From positions 1 through 26,159 of the forward strand of contig JAWUVZ010000027.1 in the NCBI GenBank assembly GCA_034112105.1: a stretch of DNA of 26,159 nt. The letters run 5' to 3'. The notes beneath the pieces were generated by a model, which was not told where the DNA came from, did not search any database, and saw nothing but the letters and a program-made list of their open reading frames with translations. This DNA comes from Glaciecola sp034112105. Its GTDB lineage: Bacteria; Pseudomonadota; Gammaproteobacteria; Enterobacterales; Alteromonadaceae. Positions 1-8,602 of the stretch are shown here, piece by piece. A program made the position numbers and the translations under genes. Each line of letters starts with the position of its first letter. The stretch's first letter is position 1.

Positions 1-125
1 GAATCTGCACTATTACTAATAGCTAAGATCGCAGAAGCAAGATTAAACTGACTAAGAATTTGTTCTACTTCTGTTTTTAGAAGTTCATCGAGTCCTTTAG
101 ATGTCGTTACAATTAGCTTATGCAT
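1..125 (-). CDS. rlmL: 23S rRNA guanine methyltransferase RlmL/RlmKL, N-terminal fragment
   Basis: Only the first 41 codons are in the window; the gene runs off the left edge. The translation begins MHKLIVTTSKGLDELLKTEV, which matches the RlmL start (E. coli has a similar TARGLEELLKTE segment). RlmL methylates N2 of G2445 in 23S rRNA, and the fused RlmK half makes m7G2069; whether this copy carries the RlmK half cannot be seen. The ATG (125-123) overlaps the pyrD stop codon by 8 nt, and an AAAGGAG Shine-Dalgarno sequence (133-139) lies inside the end of pyrD, so the two genes are translationally coupled. In E. coli zapC and ycbX separate pyrD from rlmL; here nothing does. Identity is confident from the conserved N-terminus although it is short. 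Confidence 0.85.
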   Translation of the reverse strand, partial: MHKLIVTTSKGLDELLKTEVEQILSQFNLASAILAISNSAD

Positions 126-1122
126 TAACAAGCTCCTTTATAAGTTGTGGACCTTGGTAAATGAAAGATGAATAAACCTGAACTAATGTAGCCCCGGCTT
201 GGATTCTTCGTTTTACATCATGCGGGTTGCTAATACCACCGACACCAATAATTGGCATTTTCCCATCCAAGGCTTCGGCTAGTATTTTTGTGATAGTAAG
301 ACTCTTATCGGTGAGAACTTCGCCACTCAAACCGCCGGCTTCATTAGCATATTCATGGCCCTGAACACGCTCACGGTCGAGCGTTGTATTAGTGGCAATT
401 ACGCCATCCATTTTTGAATTGATTAATGATGCAGCGATTGATTTAACTTCATCGTCGCTCAAGTCCGGGGCAATTTTTATTAATATTGGTACATACTTTT
501 TATGTTCGATTTGCAGTGCTAATTGTCGTTCTTTTAGACCTGCCAATAAATTATCAAGTGCTTCTCCATATTGCAGATTGCGCAAACCTGGCGTGTTTGG
601 AGAGGAAATATTGACGGTAATATAAGAGGCATAAGCATATACTTTACCCAAACAATACAAATAATCTTCTAAAGCATTTTCATCGGGTGTGGTTTTATTT
701 TTGCCAATGTTAATACCTAAAATGCCTTTATACTTAGACTTTTTGACTTGCTCAATCAAATAATCTACACCTTTATTATTGAATCCCATTCGGTTAATGA
801 TTGCGTTGTGTTCGACCAGTCTGAACAGTCGAGGTTTATCATTACCAGCCTGCGGTTTTGGAGTAACAGTTCCTACTTCGATGAACCCAAAGCCCATAGC
901 AGCGAAAGCATCGATACATTCACCGTTTTTATCTAAGCCTGCGGCTAATCCAATCGCATTTTTGAATGTCATCCCTAAACAATTAACTGGTTTTCCAGGT
1001 AGTTTCTGTGCATAAAAGCCTGACATGAAATTACGTTGAGAATGTTTAAGAAAGCCAATAGAAACGTCGTGACTCCATTCTGGATCACGACTTAATAAAA
1101 ATTTTTGAACTAAAGAATACAC
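118..1122 (-). CDS. pyrD: Dihydroorotate dehydrogenase (quinone), class 2
   Basis: Oxidises dihydroorotate to orotate with FMN and passes electrons to membrane quinone, the fourth step of pyrimidine synthesis. At 334 residues it matches E. coli PyrD (336) along its whole length. The amphipathic N-terminal helix of class 2 enzymes is present (residues 1-30). Other visible motifs are GLAAGLDKNGECIDA for FMN binding, NRMGFNN, NISSPNTPGLR with the class 2 catalytic serine at Ser174, ATNTTLDR, and the C-terminal phosphate-binding GVGGISNPHD. The start is a GTG at 1122-1120, supported by alignment of MYSLVQKF with the E. coli start and by a GGGG ribosome-binding element 5 nt upstream. It follows gdhB after a terminator hairpin and overlaps rlmL by 8 nt. 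Expression may be controlled in the leader (see the hairpin entries). Confidence 0.96.
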   Translation of the reverse strand: MYSLVQKFLLSRDPEWSHDVSIGFLKHSQRNFMSGFYAQKLPGKPVNCLGMTFKNAIGLAAGLDKNGECIDAFAAMGFGFIEVGTVTPKPQAGNDKPRLFRLVEHNAIINRMGFNNKGVDYLIEQVKKSKYKGILGINIGKNKTTPDENALEDYLYCLGKVYAYASYITVNISSPNTPGLRNLQYGEALDNLLAGLKERQLALQIEHKKYVPILIKIAPDLSDDEVKSIAASLINSKMDGVIATNTTLDRERVQGHEYANEAGGLSGEVLTDKSLTITKILAEALDGKMPIIGVGGISNPHDVKRRIQAGATLVQVYSSFIYQGPQLIKELVNA

Positions 1123-1136
1123 AGTTTCCCCAAACT
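1123..1136 (-). promoter_or_regulatory. Mini-hairpin holding the pyrD ribosome-binding site
   Basis: On the minus strand AGTTT-GGGG-AAACT forms a perfect 5-bp stem with a GGGG loop and directly abuts the GTG start of pyrD. The only Shine-Dalgarno-like bases are the loop Gs. This position could tune translation initiation. In enteric bacteria pyrD translation is controlled by a leader hairpin whose formation depends on the transcription start chosen at different CTP/GTP levels. That this short stem acts similarly is inference; 5 bp is marginal stability. Confidence 0.35.
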
Positions 1137-1162
1137 AAAAAAAAGCCCCGCGAAGCAGGGCT
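1137..1162 (-). terminator. Rho-independent terminator after gdhB, just ahead of pyrD
   Basis: Minus-strand AGCCCTGC-TTC-GCGGGGCT is an 8-bp GC-rich stem (one T-G pair) with a 3-nt loop, followed at once by eight Ts. It lies 19 nt after the gdhB stop codon. The T tract ends only 14 nt before the pyrD start, leaving no room for a separate pyrD promoter downstream. pyrD must therefore be read from a promoter inside or before the hairpin and pass through it, or the hairpin acts as an attenuator. Confidence 0.85.
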
Positions 1163-1181
1163 ATTTGCAAACGGGTATATT

Positions 1182-4100
1182 CTAATGGTTTGCCTTCACG
1201 CTTAACAGCATCAATTCTCTTAATGCGACAGAAAATTTAGCAAATTCGTGATTATCTGATGTTTTAAACTCCGCCATCATATGATACCAGCGCTTTAAGA
1301 CGTTTTTATTTGCTTGGCACCAATCGTTTAAAATTTTATCCGCATCATTTTCTTCTGGTTCAATATTTAACAAAACTGATGTTAATGAACGCTGTTGCCA
1401 ATCTAGTTCCTCCCTATAAGAAGCTCTCGCCAATGCTTGCCAGTGATTTGAAACAGACTGTTGGTTTATTTGTTCTAAGAACCAATGTAATTCGAAGCGT
1501 GAACCTAATTGATAATAGAGTCTTGCAACAACATCAACAGGTCGCTTCTCAAGTTCGGCAATTTGAGCTAAATCCATGCTTGAGAACATATTACTTAAAC
1601 CCGCAACTCGGTAAGCAACATCTTTAGGCACTTTAGCCTCAATTAAGCGTTTCGTTTCCGCTTGAACTTCTTCAAATTCAGTAGTAACTAAATAGCTACC
1701 TAAATTTTCTGAAACTGCTTTAAAAGCTGGCTTATAACGACTAATTGCTTGCTCTATACTTTCTGTTTTACCTCCGTGGCGAATATACCAACGACAGGTT
1801 CTACGCAAAATTCGACGCATTTTGTCTAATATTGTCAATTGTAATTGAGCATCAATTTTATTATCAAGCCCCTCAACACTTTCCCATAGGGACGATACAT
1901 CTAACACGCCCTTTACCACTGTATAAGCATCAGCTACTTGCTCAACAAGCGCACCGGTTTCTTCTTGCAGACGATATACAAAATTTAAGCCCATATCATT
2001 AACCATTTGATTGGTTAATTTAGTCGCAATAATCTCACTTCTAAGCGGATGTTCTTGCATTTGTGCTTCGTACTTTTCGCGCAATACCGGAGGGAAGGCA
2101 TTTACTAACAACTTATTGTAATAAGGATTGTTCGTGATTTGTGGAATATTAAATTTGTCTTTCAGTACCATTTTTCCATAAGAGATTAATACTCCGAGCT
2201 CTGGTCTTGTGAGACCTTGGCCTGTTATCACTCTATCTGAAATTTCATCATCTGAAGGAATGAACTCAAGTTCTCTATTTAATAACCCTTCTTTCTCTAA
2301 ACCGTGAATAAAACGCAGTTGTTCTTTTAGCTGCTTTACACCTGACAAATTAGTAATTGAAATTGACTGTGTTTGGCGATAACAATCTTGAATCACGATG
2401 TCTGACACGTCATCCGTCATTTCATATAGCAAAGCGTTTCGTTGTTTTAACGTCAGATCTCCGGCATTAACCAATGTATTTAATAAGATCTTAATGTTAA
2501 CTTCGTTATCTGAGCAATCTACACCACCCACATTGTCAATAAAGTCAGTATTAACATAAACACCGTTTGCGGCTAATTCAATACGACCGAGTTGAGTAAG
2601 ACCCAAATTACCTCCCTCACCGATGATTTTAGCTCTCACATCTTTACCGTTCACACGAGTTGTGTCATTAGCTCTATCCCCAACTTCGGAATGTGACTCT
2701 TTCGAACTCTTAACGTAAGTACCAATTCCACCATTCCAAATAAGATCGACGGGCATCTTTAATGTATTGTGGATCAACTCATTTGGCGTCATCGTTGCTT
2801 GTCGAGTACCCAGCCATTTTTTCATCTCTGGTGATAAAGGAATGGCTTTTACGGAACGCTTAAATATTCCTCCACCTTTCGATATAAGTTTTTTGTTGTA
2901 GTCATCCCAACTAAGCGATGGATCTTCAAACAAACGGAGGCGTTCTTTATAACTTGATTTTTCGTCTGGATTTGGGTCAAAAAATATGTGCAGATGGTTA
3001 AACGCGCATACAATTTGCGTTTGTTCGGATAGCAACATGCCATTTCCAAAAACATCACCTGCCATATCACCTACCCCAACAACGGTGAACGGTGTTGTTT
3101 GACAATCCATTCCAATTTCCCGGAAATGACGCTTTACAGATTCCCAGGCGCCACGAGCGGTAATGCCCATTTTTTTATGATCGTAACCAACACTGCCGCC
3201 TGATGCGAAAGCATCGCCTAACCAAAAACTAAATTCATCTGAAATACCGTTCGCAATATCCGAAAAAGTGGCAGTCCCTTTATCTGCCGCAACTACCAAA
3301 TATGGGTCATCTTCATCTAATCTAATAACATCTTTCGGTGGAATGATTTCACCTTCAATAATATTGTCAGTGATATCGAGCAAACTACGTACAAATATTT
3401 TGTAGCATGCTTGTCCTTCGGCTTGTATGGTTGCTCGGTCTGCATCCGCGGGCATAGCCTTACATACGAAACCGCCTTTTGCACCGACAGGTACAATAAC
3501 CGTATTTTTGACTTGTTGTGCTTTAACTAAACCCAAAATTTCCGTTCTGAAATCTTCTTGTCTATCAGACCAGCGCAAGCCACCTCTAGCAACTTTACCG
3601 CAGCGTAAATGCACACCCTCAACACGCGGGGAATATACAAAAATTTCAAATTTAGGCACCGGTAGAGGCATATCACTAATTTCACTTGGCAACAATTTGA
3701 ATGATATATAAGACTTCTCATCACCTGCACTATCATTTTGGTAGAAATTGGTACGCAACGTAGCATTCAATAATTCTAAATAGCGACGTATTATGCGGTC
3801 ATCATCTAGGTTCGATACATTGTCCAGTTTAGCCAAAATTTCAGCTTTTAAGGTGTCTATTTTCTTCGGCATACGCTTAATAGTTGGACAGAACAATAAT
3901 CTGAATAAACTGACGACATCAGTTGCGATATCCGGATAGTTAGACAGCGTGTTAGCCATATAATCGATACTAAATGAGGTTCCAATTTGGCGCATATATT
4001 TCGCGTATGCACGCAATATAGTTACGTTGCGTCCTCTGATTCCCGCACTAAGAATTAGACGGTTGAAACCATCATCCTCAAGACTTTTGTTCCATGTTTT

Positions 4101-6020
4101 AGTAAACGCATCTTGGAAAAGCTCTTGGGCTTTTTCCATATGGAAGTTTTGTCCGTTCTTGTGCAACATGGTGAAGTCCATAATCCAACTGACCACGCCC
4201 TCATCATCTGTTACTCGAAACGGACTTTCATCTATGACACGTAAGCCAAAGTTTTCCAACATTGGTAGCACATCACTCAAGTGAATTGGCACGTGACGGT
4301 GATACAACTTTAGTTTAACAATATCACTTTTTGCACTTTCTTCTTGGGGACGATAGAAAAGAATATCGAGTTTGTTTTCGTCTGATAATAATTCAACTCG
4401 TTCAATATCAACCAACGCAGCACTTGGTAAGCTATGTTCAGCATAGCTTCGACTAAATGCATTAACGTACTTTTTCTGAATTGCCTTACCTCTTGCTTCA
4501 CCATATGCAGATGTGATTTTGGCAGCTAACTTGTCTTGCCATGACTTCGTTAGCTCAATCAAATTATCTTCAATTTCTTTCACATCAAACTCCATATTAT
4601 TATTTTTTACGCGGGCGATGTAATGCGTACGAGCGTAGACAGATTCAGAGAAATACGTATTAAATTCGACTTCTTCATCTGACTTAAACGAGCGCTTAAG
4701 CAAAGCTTGTGTCTCTGTTCTTAATTGTGTGTTGTAGCGCTCTCTTGGCACATATACTAGGCAAGAATAGTAACGGCCAAATGCATCTTTACGAACAAAT
4801 AAGCGGGAAATCCCTCGCTCTTGCATTTGGAATATACCTTTTATAATCTGCGCAAGCTCTTCATCGGATGTTTGCAGTAGTTCATCACGTGGATACGTTT
4901 CGACAATATTTACAAATGCTTTATACGCATGAGTACCCTTATCAAACCCAGATATGTCACACATCCGTTCAATTTTCTCACGTAACATCGGTAAGTCTGT
5001 TGCACTGCTGTTATAGAACGATGCGGAATATAAACCCAAAAATCGATGCTCTCCAGTGACATTGCCTTGCTCATCGAACTCTTTAATCCCAACGTAATCC
5101 ATGTAAGCGGGACGATGAACGCGAGCGCGACTGTTTGTTTTGGTAAGAATTAATGGATTGTCACTCAGAGCGGCATCTCTTGCGGTTGTGGGCAAATTAG
5201 AAAGAACTCGTTGACGATCGTTGATAGAGTTTTTCATCAATCCAAGACTGGAATCATTCTCTGGTATCCAACGATGGTCACCTTCAATCGCCTTCACCTG
5301 ATAATAACGATATCCCATTAACGTGAAATTATGATCGTTTAACCAATTTAGAAAAGTTTTACCTTGCGATTTAATCTCTGAAGACGCAATTGATTTTGAT
5401 TTTTCAAAGTTATTGGTAATGGTAGACAATTTCTCTCGCATCGGCTGCCAATCAGCAACCGAAAGAGAAACTTCATCGACGACTGATAACAATTCATTTC
5501 TCAGTTTGTCGATATCGGACCTTTTAGCTTGTCGATCAATTTCTACAAAAATTACAGTCTCAGACGAGTTTTTATTGGACCTTGACTTACTGTCAACGAA
5601 GCCCGTTACTTTGTTTTCTTTACTGCGGTTTACATGCATCGGAGAATGCAGAAGAAGGTGTGCGGCGAAGCCGAATCGATTAATTGCCATGCGAACTGAG
5701 TCGACTAAAAACGGTAGATCCTTAATAATAATTTCTATGATTGTATGAGAAGACTGCCAACCATGTTTGGAAATTTCAGGATTAAATACTTTTATACATG
5801 GGCTATCCACAGTAAAGGTCTGTGTCAGTTGCCATAAACTCAATGTTGCGCCATAGAGGTCACTATCACTGCGTCCATTAATGTCCTCAAACGACATGTT
5901 TTTATATAACAATCGTGCAAATTGTTGAATTAACGCTGCGTCACCGTTAACCACTTTCTCATCAATTAGGGAAAAAACACGCTCAAGTAAAACAGAATGC
6001 TGATGGGTTGTTACCGACAT
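1182..6020 (-). CDS. gdhB: NAD-specific glutamate dehydrogenase, large (180-kDa) class
   Basis: Catalyses NAD-dependent oxidative deamination of glutamate to 2-oxoglutarate and ammonia, a catabolic entry of glutamate and arginine carbon into the TCA cycle. At 1612 residues it has the length of the Pseudomonas GdhB / Streptomyces GDH180 family. The N-terminal ~700 residues correspond to the ACT-like regulatory region. The catalytic core includes GKVARGGLRWSDRQEDF (about 806-822), VPVGAKGGFVCK (about 840-850), GVGDMAGDVFGNGML (about 977-991), NGGIGTYVK (about 1095) and GEGGNLGLTQLGR (about 1130), followed by a helical C-terminal region. The family's allosteric control by amino acids (arginine in Pseudomonas) is known, not visible here. 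The ATG at 6020 is preceded by a weak GAGA ribosome-binding site. It is a single transcription unit ended by the hairpin at 1137-1162. The symbol follows Pseudomonas usage. Confidence 0.95.
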   Translation of the reverse strand: MSVTTHQHSVLLERVFSLIDEKVVNGDAALIQQFARLLYKNMSFEDINGRSDSDLYGATLSLWQLTQTFTVDSPCIKVFNPEISKHGWQSSHTIIEIIIKDLPFLVDSVRMAINRFGFAAHLLLHSPMHVNRSKENKVTGFVDSKSRSNKNSSETVIFVEIDRQAKRSDIDKLRNELLSVVDEVSLSVADWQPMREKLSTITNNFEKSKSIASSEIKSQGKTFLNWLNDHNFTLMGYRYYQVKAIEGDHRWIPENDSSLGLMKNSINDRQRVLSNLPTTARDAALSDNPLILTKTNSRARVHRPAYMDYVGIKEFDEQGNVTGEHRFLGLYSASFYNSSATDLPMLREKIERMCDISGFDKGTHAYKAFVNIVETYPRDELLQTSDEELAQIIKGIFQMQERGISRLFVRKDAFGRYYSCLVYVPRERYNTQLRTETQALLKRSFKSDEEVEFNTYFSESVYARTHYIARVKNNNMEFDVKEIEDNLIELTKSWQDKLAAKITSAYGEARGKAIQKKYVNAFSRSYAEHSLPSAALVDIERVELLSDENKLDILFYRPQEESAKSDIVKLKLYHRHVPIHLSDVLPMLENFGLRVIDESPFRVTDDEGVVSWIMDFTMLHKNGQNFHMEKAQELFQDAFTKTWNKSLEDDGFNRLILSAGIRGRNVTILRAYAKYMRQIGTSFSIDYMANTLSNYPDIATDVVSLFRLLFCPTIKRMPKKIDTLKAEILAKLDNVSNLDDDRIIRRYLELLNATLRTNFYQNDSAGDEKSYISFKLLPSEISDMPLPVPKFEIFVYSPRVEGVHLRCGKVARGGLRWSDRQEDFRTEILGLVKAQQVKNTVIVPVGAKGGFVCKAMPADADRATIQAEGQACYKIFVRSLLDITDNIIEGEIIPPKDVIRLDEDDPYLVVAADKGTATFSDIANGISDEFSFWLGDAFASGGSVGYDHKKMGITARGAWESVKRHFREIGMDCQTTPFTVVGVGDMAGDVFGNGMLLSEQTQIVCAFNHLHIFFDPNPDEKSSYKERLRLFEDPSLSWDDYNKKLISKGGGIFKRSVKAIPLSPEMKKWLGTRQATMTPNELIHNTLKMPVDLIWNGGIGTYVKSSKESHSEVGDRANDTTRVNGKDVRAKIIGEGGNLGLTQLGRIELAANGVYVNTDFIDNVGGVDCSDNEVNIKILLNTLVNAGDLTLKQRNALLYEMTDDVSDIVIQDCYRQTQSISITNLSGVKQLKEQLRFIHGLEKEGLLNRELEFIPSDDEISDRVITGQGLTRPELGVLISYGKMVLKDKFNIPQITNNPYYNKLLVNAFPPVLREKYEAQMQEHPLRSEIIATKLTNQMVNDMGLNFVYRLQEETGALVEQVADAYTVVKGVLDVSSLWESVEGLDNKIDAQLQLTILDKMRRILRRTCRWYIRHGGKTESIEQAISRYKPAFKAVSENLGSYLVTTEFEEVQAETKRLIEAKVPKDVAYRVAGLSNMFSSMDLAQIAELEKRPVDVVARLYYQLGSRFELHWFLEQINQQSVSNHWQALARASYREELDWQQRSLTSVLLNIEPEENDADKILNDWCQANKNVLKRWYHMMAEFKTSDNHEFAKFSVALRELMLLSVKANH

Positions 6021-6234
6021 TTACGTTCTCATTAGTTGTATGTTGTCTGTGGGATTTAAGGTAAGTTGTTCGACGCTTTTCACTTTTTTCAAGTGCAAAA
6101 ATAATAAGCTGTCAGCATCGACTAACCTTATCTATCTCTTATACTATCGGTATTCTCGCCAAATTATTAACGTTTTGAAAGCTATATTTAACCTTTTATT
6201 TACAAAGTGCATAAGCATGTCCAATTTGTGCATA
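6021..6234. promoter_or_regulatory. gdhB upstream region
   Basis: This AT-rich gap must carry the gdhB promoter because the preceding gene ends in a terminator. A possible minus-strand -10 box TATAAG lies at 6143-6138 without a convincing -35 box. A palindrome-like CACTT-N5-AAGTG sits at 6081-6095. I see no small gene; a plus-strand reading frame across the region (6040-6489) runs into the back of the RND gene and looks spurious. Confidence 0.35.
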
Positions 6235-6235
6235 A
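6207..6235. repeat. Direct repeat GTGCATAA, two copies 21 bp apart
   Basis: GTGCATAA occurs at 6207-6214 and 6228-6235 on the plus strand. The 21-bp start-to-start spacing is two helical turns, which would put both copies on one face of the DNA. It lies about 190 bp upstream of gdhB, just after the RND-gene terminator. It could be an activator or repressor site for gdhB; an 8-bp repeat in AT-rich DNA can also occur by chance. Confidence 0.3.
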
Positions 6236-6258
6236 AAAAAGGCCTTACGGCCTTTTTT
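6235..6258 (-). terminator. Bidirectional terminator after the RND gene
   Basis: AAAAAAGGCC-TTAC-GGCCTTTTTT is a perfect 10-bp stem with a 4-nt loop and an A tract on one side and a T tract on the other, so it can act on both strands. It begins 17 nt after the RND-gene stop codon and closes the DUF1302-DUF1329-YCF48-RND operon. Confidence 0.9.
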
Positions 6259-6275
6259 CTAATAATTACTCAAAA

Positions 6276-8597
6276 TTATTTTTCCACCGATCTAAACCAC
6301 AATAGTCTAGCGATGGCTGGAAGTACAATAATTGCACCTAGCATATTCACAATAAACATAAATGTTAGCAATATGCCCATATCCATTTGGAATTTGAGAG
6401 TGGAAAATACCCATGTGCTTACGCCGATCGCTAAGGTGATACCTGTAAACAATACTGCGCTACCACGTTCTTTTAACGCTTCAAGGTAAGCACCTTGAAC
6501 GGACATTCCCTCTCGGAGTTTGAGCGTCATTGTAGAAAGTATATAAATACCGTAATCAACGCCAATGCCGACACCCAATGCAATAACGGGTAAGGTTGAA
6601 ACAGTTAAACCAATTTCTAAATAAGTCATTAGTGCTTGTGCCAAAACCGACACGACATACAACGGAATAACAACAGCTAATGTTGCTCTTATTGACCTAA
6701 AGCTGATGAGACACAATATAATCACCGCACCAAATACATAGTACAACATGGGGTTTTGTGATTCTTTTACTGCTTCGTTAGTCGCCGCCATTACGCCAAC
6801 TGGACCGGATGCAAGTTTAAATTGCAGGTCAGCTGTTGTATATTCTTGACTAATCTCTTTGACCGCCGCCACAATTCTTTCAATCGTTTCAGCCTTGTGA
6901 TCTTCCATAAACAGAATAATAGGCATGACGGAGCAATTTCCATTTAACAGCCCAGTTGAAGTAGGTACCCGAGAAATTGCTTGCACCATTGTTGATTGAG
7001 TTCTTGGCAGTACTTCCCACTTAGGATTGCCCTCGTTGTAACCCGCATTCACACGCTTAGCTACCGATGCTATTGAAATAGCAGATTGAACACCCTCAAT
7101 ATTTTCCATTTTCCACTGAAACTCATCCATCGTGGTCATGTATTCAAACTCAGTACAGGCATCGACTTTGGTTTCGACGATAACTGAGATATAGTCCACT
7201 GTAATTTCGAATTTGTCGGTAATTAAGAATGTGTCTTGGTTATAGCGTGATTCTTCATGCAGTGCCGGTGCACCTGCATGTAAATCACCAATTTTTAATT
7301 TTTGTGATTGCATGAAGCCAAAACCAAACAGGACTGCGGTAACTGCAACAATGACGATAGCGACCTTAGGGCTAGCACACTTTGAAACTATATCCCAACT
7401 GTTTGCATGCTTTTCAGCTGATGCAATAAATTTTGCTTTATATTTATCGGATACCTTCACATACGACAGCAATACAGGTAACAATAATAAATTAGTTAAA
7501 ATAATGACTGCAACCCCGATACTAGCTGTAATCGCTAGTTCTCGAATGATACCTATATCAATAACGAGCAAGGTCATAAAGCCAACGGTGTCGGATAAAA
7601 GCGCTATACCACCTGGTATGAGTAGGGTTCGAAATGCGTACTGAGATGCGAGCTTGACATCCATTCCTGTAGATACTTTTTTACCTACCGCATTTATCAT
7701 TTGCACACCATGACTGACGCCAATAGCAAACACCAAAAACGGAACGAGAATAGACATTGGATCTAAACCAAAGCCAAGTAAGGTTAATAAACCCAATTGC
7801 CATATTACTGCTACTATTGAGCAAAATAACGGCAAGAACGTGAGCATAATAGATTTCGAAAAGAAGAAAACCATGATCGCAGTAATGGCGATAGCAATTG
7901 CAAAGAATAATAATACGTCTTTTGCACCCTCTGCCACGTCACCGATCATTTTCGCAAAGCCAATAATATGTACTGAAGTTGCTTCATTTTCATAAAGACC
8001 ACGAAGCTGCGTTTCTAACTCTTTAGCTATTGCTAAGGTGTCTAATTGTAGTCCCGTTTCAGGGTCTATATCGAGTAATTGTGCAGTTACCATGGCACAT
8101 TGGAAATCACTAGATACCTGTCGGCCCAAGATACCTGCTTTATCGATATTCTTTCGAACTAAATCCAATGCAGCTGGATTTGACGAGTCGAAATCGGCAG
8201 GTATTACAGGCCCACCAGAAAAACCACCCTCCACAATTTCGGTAAAACGCGTTGCCGGTGAGAACAAAGACGTTACTAGAGACCTGTTAACGCCATTAAT
8301 AAAAAACACCTGGTCATGGACATTTTTAAAAGTATCAAAAAAGTTTTGATTAAAAATATTACCATTCTTATCGCATACCGAAACCAGCACGTTATTAGCA
8401 CCACCGAAATCTTGACGATGCTTCATGTAGGTCTGCATGTACTCATGATTTAGTGGGATGTTCTTTTCAAATCCTGCATCTAGTTTCAATTGGGCAGCAT
8501 TATAAAAAAGGACTAGAGTGACTATGGAGAAAAAAGTAATCACTGCGATTCTATGACGAAATACTGCTCTCTCTACTGCGTTGATTAAATTTGTCAT
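6276..8597 (-). CDS. RND superfamily (MMPL/HpnN-like) membrane transporter
   Basis: A 773-residue inner-membrane protein with the duplicated RND layout: TM1 at about 17-35, a large periplasmic loop, TM2-6 at about 226-380, TM7 at about 407-427, a second loop, then TM8-12 at about 620-765. That size and shape fit MMPL/HpnN-type lipid or hydrophobic-molecule exporters, not the ~1050-residue drug pumps. The second half has the motif GVGIGVDYGIYI with Asp681. The equivalent place in the first half reads AIGVSHGVQMI, with Ser295-His296 replacing Asp-Tyr. It is the last gene of a four-gene operon and starts 5 nt after the YCF48 stop. It has no clear Shine-Dalgarno sequence, so translation is probably coupled. 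No HlyD-type adaptor is encoded nearby. The substrate is unknown. Confidence 0.88.
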   Translation of the reverse strand: MTNLINAVERAVFRHRIAVITFFSIVTLVLFYNAAQLKLDAGFEKNIPLNHEYMQTYMKHRQDFGGANNVLVSVCDKNGNIFNQNFFDTFKNVHDQVFFINGVNRSLVTSLFSPATRFTEIVEGGFSGGPVIPADFDSSNPAALDLVRKNIDKAGILGRQVSSDFQCAMVTAQLLDIDPETGLQLDTLAIAKELETQLRGLYENEATSVHIIGFAKMIGDVAEGAKDVLLFFAIAIAITAIMVFFFSKSIMLTFLPLFCSIVAVIWQLGLLTLLGFGLDPMSILVPFLVFAIGVSHGVQMINAVGKKVSTGMDVKLASQYAFRTLLIPGGIALLSDTVGFMTLLVIDIGIIRELAITASIGVAVIILTNLLLLPVLLSYVKVSDKYKAKFIASAEKHANSWDIVSKCASPKVAIVIVAVTAVLFGFGFMQSQKLKIGDLHAGAPALHEESRYNQDTFLITDKFEITVDYISVIVETKVDACTEFEYMTTMDEFQWKMENIEGVQSAISIASVAKRVNAGYNEGNPKWEVLPRTQSTMVQAISRVPTSTGLLNGNCSVMPIILFMEDHKAETIERIVAAVKEISQEYTTADLQFKLASGPVGVMAATNEAVKESQNPMLYYVFGAVIILCLISFRSIRATLAVVIPLYVVSVLAQALMTYLEIGLTVSTLPVIALGVGIGVDYGIYILSTMTLKLREGMSVQGAYLEALKERGSAVLFTGITLAIGVSTWVFSTLKFQMDMGILLTFMFIVNMLGAIIVLPAIARLLWFRSVEK

Positions 8598-8602
8598 ACT
8601 AA

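Noticed and set aside
2849..3070. Short minus-strand open frame within gdhB
   Set aside because: An alternative frame inside a continuous conserved coding region; gdhB is intact through it.
6040..6489. Plus-strand 149-codon open frame
   Set aside because: It runs across the gdhB promoter region and the bidirectional terminator into the antisense of the RND gene, is rich in low-complexity Asn/Ile, and has no family resemblance.
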